Assembly (NCBI GenBank): GCA_030613045.1
Contig: JAUWMS010000068.1
Location: forward strand, 1-8,828
Reading direction: 5' to 3'
Origin: Candidatus Latescibacterota bacterium
GTDB taxonomy: Bacteria > Latescibacterota > 4484-107
Length of the DNA: 8,828 nt
Positions 1 to 5,650 of this stretch are shown here, piece after piece (within the stretch, counting starts at the first letter, position 1; each line of letters starts with the position of its first letter). The position numbers were made by a program, and so were the translations under genes. The notes below the pieces were generated by a model. The model was not told the DNA's origin, made no database searches, and saw only the letters and a program-made list of their open reading frames with translations.

Positions 1-1
1 G

Positions 2-1804
2 GATCCCATCGTGGATGAGGTGGCCTTCCAGGTGGCGCATCTCGCCCCGGAGGCGCTGACCGACCTCGCGGATCGCGAATTCACCGGCCTGCTGGCGGAG
101 AACGCGGAGGGTGTCTATCAAAACGATGCCTTCCTGGATTATGTCTCGGTGGTGGACTACGGCAGCGCTTCGGATGCGGACTACTACTCGACTACGAGGT
201 ATCGGCTTCAAACGGCGCAGGGAGAAACGGTGGACCTCGAAATTCCGAGAGCAACCTACTACTGGTACGTGGTGCATCCTGTGGCGCTGCGCTATGTTAC
301 CAACGACGAGAGCGTCCGGTACGTAAATCCAAATAGTGGCGCGTCCGCTTCGCCTCCGACCGGGGTGTTCTGGAGGAGCTATCTGTTCGAGCATGCCGAT
401 CCGGGCTATCCGGTGCTGAAGGATCGGCTTGCGGGCTGCCCTACGGTGTGGAACAGCTCGGTGAACGTGGACTCGACAGGAAACGGCGCCGTCGGGATTG
501 TGTCCCAGTGGGCGCAGGATGTGATGGAATTCAAACGGCCTTCATGGCGACCCATCCAGCCGGTGGCCATATACAATCAGCACTTGGGGACCTGTTCGGA
601 GTGGGCGGGCCTGACCACCGCCGCGGCGCGATGCGCGCTCATTCCCACGATCAACGCCCAGGCGATGGCCAACGATCACCACTGGAACGAGTTCTGGTTG
701 GATCGCTGGATCCACTGGGAGCCGGTCAATACGTATATAGATTACCCGCAGGGGTACGAGAACTGGGGATGGAATTTCTCGGCCATCATCGTTCACAGAG
801 GGGACGGGTACGTGTGGACGACCACCGAACGCTATACCCCGTCTTCCGATCTGACCGTGGAGGTGCTGGACAAAGGCGGGCTTCCGGTGGATGGCGCGCG
901 GGTGTCTCTTTACGCGCCGCACCGGTACGCAAATTATGGAATCTCCCTCTGTGCCTGGCAAGTTACCGACGCTGCGGGCCAATGCGCTTTCGTCGTCGGC
1001 GACAGCCTGGACTATTATGTGGCCGTTGAGAGCGCGATCGGTGCGATCTCCCGAACCCGGGTGGTCTCCGAATCCGAGGCAGGGAAGGACACCTTCTGGT
1101 CGTGCAGCCTCGAAGGCCAAACGCCTCAGCTTCTCCTTGAGTCGTCCGTAAATGTCCCAAACAGCGATGGAAGCCGCATGGTGCGGATTCGCTTCAACGC
1201 GCCATACAGCGTGGTTTACGGCAAGCACATGGAAAATAAGAATACCTTTGCGAAAAAGCTGGCTCCCGGCCGGATTGACTTCTTCGTGTGCGATCCGGAA
1301 AATTATGAGCGCTATCTATCGGGGACGTCTTTCGAGGCTTTTGAGATCCAGCGCGATGTGGCTTCAGGCGAGGTGACGTTTGCGCTTCCCGAGGATGAGA
1401 CTTGGGTTGCAGTGTTGTCCAACGAGGAGAGTTTGGTGATCGGGCAGGAGGTGGAGGTGACGGTGGAGCGGTATGAGAGGAAGACCACCGCAGTGGCTGA
1501 GACCGAAAGTTCCCTTGAGGTTCCGAAGGTCTTTTCGCTCTCCCAGAACACGCCGAATCCCTTTAATCCATCCACGACGATCCGATTTGAACTGCCGCAC
1601 GCGGCCCCGGTGGATCTGTCCGTCTTCAATATCTCAGGGCAGAAGATCCGGAGCTTAGTCCGGGGAGAGAAGGCCGCGGGCAGCTATTCCGTGATCTGGG
1701 ATGGCGGGGACGAAAAAGGGAGTCGGGTCGCAAGTGGGGTCTATTTCTACCGGTTGAGGGCGGAAACGCTTGTCCAAACGAGAAAGATGGTAATGTTGGA
1801 ATGA
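2..1804 (+). CDS. Secreted transglutaminase-like protein with C-terminal sorting domain (5' partial)
   Basis: The reading frame is open to the window edge, so the N-terminus and any signal peptide are missing; the GTG at 11 is only the first possible start inside the window. Counting residues from that GTG, 190-240 carry a transglutaminase-like core: Cys195 in GTCSEWAG, His224 in DHHWNEFW, and Glu237 in WIHWEPVN, where most relatives have Asp. Residues 280-345 look like an Ig or carboxypeptidase-regulatory-type beta domain (LTVEVLDKGGLPVDGARVSLY). Residues 505-597 are a FlgD-like/type IX-style sorting domain (NTPNPFNPSTTIRFELP, then GVYFYRLRA and a basic tail near the end). In known families such proteins are exported and act at or outside the cell surface. 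A protease-like or cross-linking role is possible and the substrate is unknown. The next gene starts about 150 bases downstream. Confidence 0.88.
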   Translation, partial: DPIVDEVAFQVAHLAPEALTDLADREFTGLLAENAEGVYQNDAFLDYVSVVDYGSASDADYYSTTRYRLQTAQGETVDLEIPRATYYWYVVHPVALRYVTNDESVRYVNPNSGASASPPTGVFWRSYLFEHADPGYPVLKDRLAGCPTVWNSSVNVDSTGNGAVGIVSQWAQDVMEFKRPSWRPIQPVAIYNQHLGTCSEWAGLTTAAARCALIPTINAQAMANDHHWNEFWLDRWIHWEPVNTYIDYPQGYENWGWNFSAIIVHRGDGYVWTTTERYTPSSDLTVEVLDKGGLPVDGARVSLYAPHRYANYGISLCAWQVTDAAGQCAFVVGDSLDYYVAVESAIGAISRTRVVSESEAGKDTFWSCSLEGQTPQLLLESSVNVPNSDGSRMVRIRFNAPYSVVYGKHMENKNTFAKKLAPGRIDFFVCDPENYERYLSGTSFEAFEIQRDVASGEVTFALPEDETWVAVLSNEESLVIGQEVEVTVERYERKTTAVAETESSLEVPKVFSLSQNTPNPFNPSTTIRFELPHAAPVDLSVFNISGQKIRSLVRGEKAAGSYSVIWDGGDEKGSRVASGVYFYRLRAETLVQTRKMVMLE

Positions 1805-1960
1805 GGACTGAGGCAAGCCCTTTGCTCGGCGAAAGAATTCGCCTCCTGCGAGTTTGCGCGGGAGGGCAATTTCTCGCCCGATTCCTGAAGCTCCGACTTT
1901 GCGGCAAAACTTTTTTGGAGGAGCAACGCCGCTCCTTTCCAAATACGGATGGGAAACTCA
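1805..1960. other. Intergenic leader with several small inverted repeats
   Basis: This gap between the sorting-domain protein and the URO-D-family gene holds no convincing ORF. It contains short hairpins: GGCGAA/TTCGCC (1828-1833 with 1838-1843), CCTCC/GGAGG (1842-1846 with 1860-1864), and AGGAGC/GCTCCT (1919-1924 with 1931-1936) just after a T6 run at 1911-1916. None has a T-run directly 3' of the stem on the + strand, so I do not call a terminator. Confidence 0.4.
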
Positions 1961-3043
1961 ATGACAAAGAAACTAAGCTCCAAAGAAAGGGTACTCATAG
2001 CCTTCGCACGCCGGGAACCGGATCGCGTCCCGATAGACTATTCCGCGAATCCGGGAATTGACCGGCGGCTGAAAGAGCATTTTGGTCTGAGGGAGAACGA
2101 CGACGAAGGATTGCGTTTGGCCCTCGGGGTTGATTTTCGGAGTGTCAATGCGCCCTATATCGGGCCGAAGCTGCATAAGGATGTTTCGGATCGCACGGTG
2201 GACATGTGGGGCATCCATCGCCGCTGGATCGAACATGAGAGCGGCGGGTATTGGGATTATTGTGATTTCCCGCTCAGAGACGCAACGCTTGAAGCGGTCG
2301 AGGCGTGGCCCATGCCGTCGCCGGATCATTTCGACTACTCCCGTACCGCCGAACAGTGCAAACGGATGAAGGAGCACTGCGTTGTTGTCGGTGGAGCGGG
2401 TATAGGTGACATCATCAACAGTACGGGCATGATTCGTACGATGGAGCAGGTTTTGGTAGATCTGATGACGGACGATCCGGCCTGTCTGTGTTACGTAGAT
2501 CGCAAAATCAATATCCAGCTTGAAGTGCTCAATCGAACCCTTGAGGCGGCCCAAGGCCATATTGATCTTCTTAAGATCGGCGAGGACCTCGGCACCCAGA
2601 TTGGGCCGCTTATCAGCCTCGATCTCTTCCGAAAGCATATTCGCCCAAGACACCAGAAATTCGTGGACCTCGCGAAGCACTATGATATTCCCGTTATGAT
2701 TCATTCCTGCGGGTCGAGCAGTTGGGCGTTTGACGATTTTGCGGACATGGGAATCCGCGTGGTGGATACGCTTCAGCCGGAGGCCAAAGATATGGCGACT
2801 GAGGTGCTCAAGAAGCGTTTTGGCGACCGGCTTTCTTTTCACGGATGTATTTCTACGGCGGGTCCTGTCGCAACCGGTACCGTACAGGATACGGTGAGCA
2901 ACGTTCGTGAGACCCTGGAGGTTATGATGCCGGGAGGAGGATACGCGTTCTCGCCGACCCATCAGCTTCAGGATAACTCACCGACGGAAAACGTGGTCGC
3001 GATGTATGAGGCTGCACATAAATATGGCCGATATGGAGCCTGA
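1961..3043 (+). CDS. Uroporphyrinogen decarboxylase (URO-D) superfamily protein, methyltransferase-like
   Basis: This is a 360-residue TIM-barrel protein of the URO-D superfamily. The opening SSKERVLIAFARREPDRVPID is the usual start of environmental URO-D-family proteins. The core barrel segments include VMIHSCGSS (residues 246-254), LSFHGCISTAGP (291-302) and a C-terminal GGGYAFSPTHQLQDNSP. His248, Cys250 and Cys296 form an H-x-C...C pattern like the zinc site of MtaA/MtbA/CmuA methyl-corrinoid methyltransferases, which suggests methyl transfer rather than haem synthesis. The substrate cannot be read from sequence, and no corrinoid-protein gene is visible nearby. I chose ATG 1961 because GGATGGG lies 7 bases upstream and homologues start close to the SSKERV motif; ATG 1949 in the same frame would add four residues. 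The protein is probably cytoplasmic. Confidence 0.9.
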   Translation: MTKKLSSKERVLIAFARREPDRVPIDYSANPGIDRRLKEHFGLRENDDEGLRLALGVDFRSVNAPYIGPKLHKDVSDRTVDMWGIHRRWIEHESGGYWDYCDFPLRDATLEAVEAWPMPSPDHFDYSRTAEQCKRMKEHCVVVGGAGIGDIINSTGMIRTMEQVLVDLMTDDPACLCYVDRKINIQLEVLNRTLEAAQGHIDLLKIGEDLGTQIGPLISLDLFRKHIRPRHQKFVDLAKHYDIPVMIHSCGSSSWAFDDFADMGIRVVDTLQPEAKDMATEVLKKRFGDRLSFHGCISTAGPVATGTVQDTVSNVRETLEVMMPGGGYAFSPTHQLQDNSPTENVVAMYEAAHKYGRYGA

Positions 3044-3082
3044 CCGAAGGCATGCCGCCGAAAATATCCAGGCTGGCGCTTT

Positions 3083-3099
3083 GTCAATCGCGATTTGAC
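3083..3099. repeat. Near-palindrome centred on AATCGCGATT
   Basis: GTCAATCGCGATTTGAC is an inverted repeat that lacks a single A for perfect symmetry. Its centre, AATCGCGATT (3086-3095), is a perfect 10-base palindrome. It lies 40 bases after the URO-D stop and could be a dispersed intergenic palindrome or an operator. Confidence 0.45.
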
Positions 3100-3113
3100 G
3101 GGGAAAGTTGTAG

Positions 3114-3134
3114 GGGCAGACCTCGTGTCTGCCC
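3114..3134. repeat. REP-like hairpin GGGCAGAC/GTCTGCCC
   Basis: Perfect 8-base arms GGGCAGAC (3114-3121) and GTCTGCCC (3127-3134) enclose a five-base loop CTCGT. No T-run follows immediately, so it does not look like an intrinsic terminator. It resembles the short GC-rich palindromes dispersed between genes in many environmental genomes. It sits between the URO-D gene and the promoter of the radical SAM gene. Confidence 0.55.
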
Positions 3135-3144
3135 ATCTCGGACC

Positions 3145-3172
3145 TTGACAACGGCTTTTTAAATTTTATACA
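3145..3172 (+). promoter_or_regulatory. Sigma70-type promoter of the radical SAM gene
   Basis: A consensus -35 TTGACA (3145-3150) is followed after 16 bases by TATACA (3167-3172). The expected transcription start is near 3179, only about 12 bases before ATG 3192. The GAGGGG at 3175-3180 would then be mostly outside the transcript, giving a very short leader. This is inferred from sequence only. Confidence 0.55.
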
Positions 3173-3191
3173 GTGAGGGGATAAGTCTGCT

Positions 3192-4346
3192 ATGGATCAT
3201 CAAGGCCACCTATCGAGACGCGGGTTTATCCAAAAGGCCGCTCTGACAGCAGCCGCCTCGACCATAACGCCGCTATGGACCTCTGAGTCCGAGGCGTATC
3301 GTTCCTTCCCTCAGGAAAAATCCATGGGGGATGAGTTCCTGGTCGAGGCGCGCTATTACGACAAACTCCCCCATCGGAAGATCAAATGTCATCTCTGTCC
3401 CCGGGAGTGCGAAATAGACGATCTGGAGCGCGGCTATTGCGGCGTGCGGGAAAATCGGGGAGGAACGTATTATACGCTGGTGCACTCCCGGCCATGTTCC
3501 TGGCACGTGGATCCCATCGAGAAAAAACCGCTTTTCCACTTTCTGCCCGGAACAGACGCCTTCTCCATTGCGACGGTGGGCTGTAACATAGAATGCAAGT
3601 TCTGCCAGAATTGGCAGATCTCCCAGATGCGCCCCGAACAGAGCTTAGACTATGTGATGCCTCCCGAAGTGGTCGCCAAAGCCGCCAGGGAAAGCGGCTC
3701 CCGCACCATCGCCTATACGTACACCGAGCCGGGGATCTTCTACGAATATATGTACGACTGCGCCGTAGCCGGTCGGGAACGCGGCGTCAAAAGCGTGATG
3801 ATCTCCAACGGATATATCTTGCCGGAGCCGATGAAGGCCCTGTGCAAGCACCTCGACGCGGTCAAAATTGATCTTAAAGCCTTCACCGAGAAATTCTACA
3901 AAATGCAGATGGGCAGGCTCAAGCCGGTGTTGGATACGCTCGAACTGCTCCGGGATGTCGGAATCTGGTACGAGATCGTGTACCTCGTGATTCCCACGCT
4001 CAACGACGATCCGGACGAGTTGAAGGCCATGTGCCGCTGGATCTGCGACGAGTTAGGCCCGGACGTGCCGGTTCACTTTTCACGCTTCTATCCTCAATAC
4101 AAATTGCGCAATCTTCCTCCCACGCCTATAAAGACCGTGGAGAGGGCCCGGGAGATCGCGCTGGACAGCGGGCTTCATTATGCGTACGTCGGGAATGTGC
4201 CGCCCGGTCACGGGGGCGAGCACACCTATTGTCCGAACTGTGGAAAGCTGGTGATCCGGCGATCTATCTACGTGGTGTCGGAGGTCCATATCCGGGACGG
4301 CAAATGCCGCTTCTGCGGGGGTTCGATTGCGGGCGTGTGGGAGTGA
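3192..4346 (+). CDS. amrS: AmmeMemoRadiSam-type radical SAM enzyme with Tat signal
   Basis: This is a 384-residue radical SAM protein of the family found with AMMECR1 and Memo proteins, formerly annotated as pyruvate formate-lyase activating enzyme-like. Residues 8-28 form a twin-arginine signal: SRRGFIQK followed by an Ala/Thr-rich hydrophobic stretch. An N-terminal cysteine cluster (Cys66, Cys69, Cys73, Cys83) precedes the radical SAM motif CNIECKFC (Cys131, Cys135, Cys138), which binds the 4Fe-4S cluster that cleaves S-adenosylmethionine. The C-terminus has two further cysteine pairs (Cys347/Cys350 and Cys372/Cys375), which probably bind zinc or another cluster. The length is full for the family. 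The Tat signal implies export after folding, or at least a lineage-specific N-terminus. AMMECR1 and Memo genes are not in the window, and the family's substrate is unknown. The gene symbol is a family label, not a proven orthology. Confidence 0.92.
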   Translation: MDHQGHLSRRGFIQKAALTAAASTITPLWTSESEAYRSFPQEKSMGDEFLVEARYYDKLPHRKIKCHLCPRECEIDDLERGYCGVRENRGGTYYTLVHSRPCSWHVDPIEKKPLFHFLPGTDAFSIATVGCNIECKFCQNWQISQMRPEQSLDYVMPPEVVAKAARESGSRTIAYTYTEPGIFYEYMYDCAVAGRERGVKSVMISNGYILPEPMKALCKHLDAVKIDLKAFTEKFYKMQMGRLKPVLDTLELLRDVGIWYEIVYLVIPTLNDDPDELKAMCRWICDELGPDVPVHFSRFYPQYKLRNLPPTPIKTVERAREIALDSGLHYAYVGNVPPGHGGEHTYCPNCGKLVIRRSIYVVSEVHIRDGKCRFCGGSIAGVWE

Positions 4347-4357
4347 ATGTGTCCATA

Positions 4358-4377
4358 AAGTTGTAAGCAACCAACTT
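4358..4377. repeat. Hairpin AAGTTG/CAACTT between radical SAM and lipoprotein genes
   Basis: Arms AAGTTG (4358-4363) and CAACTT (4372-4377) enclose an eight-base loop. An alternative inner pairing GTTG/CAAC (4360-4363 with 4368-4371) is also possible. It begins 12 bases after the radical SAM stop codon and lacks a T-run, so any terminator role is weak. Confidence 0.3.
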
Positions 4378-4393
4378 GAACAAGAGGAAGGAA

Positions 4394-5065
4394 ATGAGCA
4401 AATTTCTGTGGATAATAATTGCTTTTTTAGTCATCTCCTGCGAAAGTTCTCTAAGGCCAGATTCTGAGACGTCTGAAACAAATGAGACATGGAGTGAAGT
4501 ATCGTCTGGTATTCGATTTCGCATTTGGACTGATAAACTATCTTATCAAGAAGGAGAAGATATCTGGTTGTATGTTGTATTTGAAAATGTAGGTTCCGAA
4601 GCCCGGATAATTTTGGTTAATGCCCAGCAACCACAGCTTCCAGATGAAGCACCTTTGTACGATTTGGAAAAAGTGATAGTAACGCATGACAGCGGCAGTG
4701 ATTCTTTATCAATCATAGAAGTCGTTTCAGTACATTCTAATATGCTTTATGTGATTCCAGATTTATTGAAAATTTTGCCGGGTCAGATTTATCGAGAGAA
4801 GACCCGATTGAATTCAAGATTCTGGACAGATAAAAAAGTCTTTGAGCACGCTCCATTTGAATATGTTCAGTTTATCCCAGAACCAGGGGAATACAAGCTA
4901 CAGGCAATCTATGCCTGGGACGAACTACCGCATCCCTCACCCGAAAGAAAAAAACGGTTGGAGCAATTGAGGGCGCCTCTTTGGCAAGGCTATCTGAAAT
5001 CCAACCAAATTAACATTATCATAACTTCAAAGGACCAAGAAAAGAAGCGAGCCGACTGCGTATGA
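4394..5065 (+). CDS. Putative lipoprotein of unknown function
   Basis: I do not recognise a named family. ATG 4394 is preferred over TTG 4376 because AGGAAGGA (4385-4392) lies just upstream. It also gives a compact lipoprotein signal: a positively charged start, the hydrophobic stretch FLWIIIAFLVIS, then Cys16 (lipobox VISC). The mature protein (about 208 residues) starts with a Ser/Thr/Glu-rich linker. It continues with strand-like segments such as IRFRIWTDKLSYQEGEDIWLY and GEYKLQAIYAW, suggesting a beta-sandwich fold facing the periplasm or surface. The gene is visibly AT-richer than its neighbours, with many AAA/GAA/ATT codons, which hints at a different origin. It ends at TGA 5063-5065, in the same frame as the DUF4258 gene that follows. 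Confidence 0.75.
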   Translation: MSKFLWIIIAFLVISCESSLRPDSETSETNETWSEVSSGIRFRIWTDKLSYQEGEDIWLYVVFENVGSEARIILVNAQQPQLPDEAPLYDLEKVIVTHDSGSDSLSIIEVVSVHSNMLYVIPDLLKILPGQIYREKTRLNSRFWTDKKVFEHAPFEYVQFIPEPGEYKLQAIYAWDELPHPSPERKKRLEQLRAPLWQGYLKSNQINIIITSKDQEKKRADCV

Positions 5066-5113
5066 CACAGAGTTTGTGGCTTTCTACGAGCCAAGATTCA
5101 ACAGGGACAGTAC

Positions 5114-5308
5114 GTGATAACCCAGCATGCGTATCTGGAGATGGAAGATGATCGGTTGGAATGGGAGGATGTGAAACAGGCGTTATTGAACGGCAAGGTG
5201 CGGCGGAAAGAAGTGGATCTAAGAGGAACGAAGGATATAGTGGTAGGGCAAAGCTGCGGGAAAGAGATCGGAGTGGTGGGACACTTCGCCGAAAACAATC
5301 GTTTTTGA
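5114..5308 (+). CDS. DUF4258 (RelE-like) toxin-type protein, C-terminus frameshifted
   Basis: The 64-residue product begins MITQHAYLEMEDDRLEWEDV and continues VKQALLNGKV, the pattern of DUF4258 proteins, which often pair with YgiT zinc-finger antitoxins. The GTG start at 5114 has AGGGA at 5103-5107. The frame stops at TGA 5306-5308 after AENNRF. In the -1 frame the text continues LIITIYKIRGG and ends at TGA 5338-5340. LIITIY is the conserved final strand of DUF4258 proteins, so one base appears to be missing in the T5 run at 5302-5306. The -1 frame ends just before the antitoxin start, as expected for an operon. The gene may therefore be a recent pseudogene, a sequencing or assembly indel, or a slippage site. 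As written, the product lacks its last core strand and is probably inactive. Confidence 0.72.
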   Translation: MITQHAYLEMEDDRLEWEDVKQALLNGKVRRKEVDLRGTKDIVVGQSCGKEIGVVGHFAENNRF

Positions 5309-5329
5309 TTATTACGATCTATAAGATCC

Positions 5330-5336
5330 GAGGAGG
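5330..5336 (+). promoter_or_regulatory. Strong ribosome binding site GAGGAGG for the YgiT-type gene
   Basis: GAGGAGG lies eight bases before ATG 5345. It overlaps the end of the restored (-1) DUF4258 frame, so the two genes look translationally linked. Confidence 0.75.
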
Positions 5337-5344
5337 TTGAGCGG

Positions 5345-5548
5345 ATGGCCGAAATGTACGGGTTCAAATGTGAGTATTGTGATGGCATAGTGGAAAAAAA
5401 GATCACCACCGAGGAATTTCGGCACAAAGAAACGTTGGTCATTTTGAAAAACGTACCTGTCGGGATCTGCAATAAATGTAAGAACCGGTCTTACAGCGCC
5501 GAGGTGCTGGAAAAACTGGGGAAAGCTCTCCTGAATAGAGCAACATAG
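5345..5548 (+). CDS. YgiT-type zinc finger protein (MqsA-like antitoxin N-terminal domain)
   Basis: The 67-residue product carries two CxxC pairs, CEYC (Cys10/Cys13) and CNKC (about residues 41-44), separated by a strand-rich segment ending in NVPVGIC. A closing helix, YSAEVLEKLGKALLN, follows. This is the zinc-finger domain of YgiT/MqsA-type antitoxins, without the helix-turn-helix DNA-binding half of full MqsA. In known pairs such small proteins follow a DUF4258 or MqsR-like toxin gene and neutralise it. Here it follows the frameshifted DUF4258 gene after the strong GAGGAGG site, which supports the pair. Lacking the HTH, it probably does not repress its own promoter by the MqsA mechanism. 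Confidence 0.85.
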   Translation: MAEMYGFKCEYCDGIVEKKITTEEFRHKETLVILKNVPVGICNKCKNRSYSAEVLEKLGKALLNRAT

Positions 5549-5614
5549 AGCACGATGGAAGCGCTTATCTATCACTCTGCTTTGGCGGGATGAATGGATG
5601 GCTTGAAAAAAGTC

Positions 5615-5643
5615 TTGACATCGTTCCGATAATTTCATATTAT
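5615..5643 (+). promoter_or_regulatory. Near-consensus sigma70 promoter of the AAA ATPase gene
   Basis: TTGACA (5615-5620), an exactly 17-base spacer, and TATTAT (5638-5643) form an almost ideal housekeeping promoter. The expected start point is about 5650-5651, which coincides with the ATG at 5651. No Shine-Dalgarno sequence lies between them, so the transcript would be leaderless or nearly so. Confidence 0.65.
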
Positions 5644-5650
5644 TCAACCT

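Noticed and set aside
1..6. GGATCC at the left edge as a cloning junction
   Set aside because: The same hexamer occurs inside genes (for example near 708, 3511 and 7464), and the reading frame runs smoothly from the edge, so coincidence is likely.
542..1228. A 228-codon minus-strand frame
   Set aside because: It is antisense to the transglutaminase core and shows no family signature, so it is a GC-rich shadow frame.
1973..2962. A 329-codon open frame on the minus strand
   Set aside because: It lies wholly antisense to the URO-D-family gene, whose protein matches a known family; the antisense product has no recognisable motif and no upstream ribosome binding site.
1961..3043. hemE (haem biosynthesis uroporphyrinogen decarboxylase)
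   Set aside because: The sequence resembles the divergent methyltransferase-like branch, and no other haem genes are nearby.
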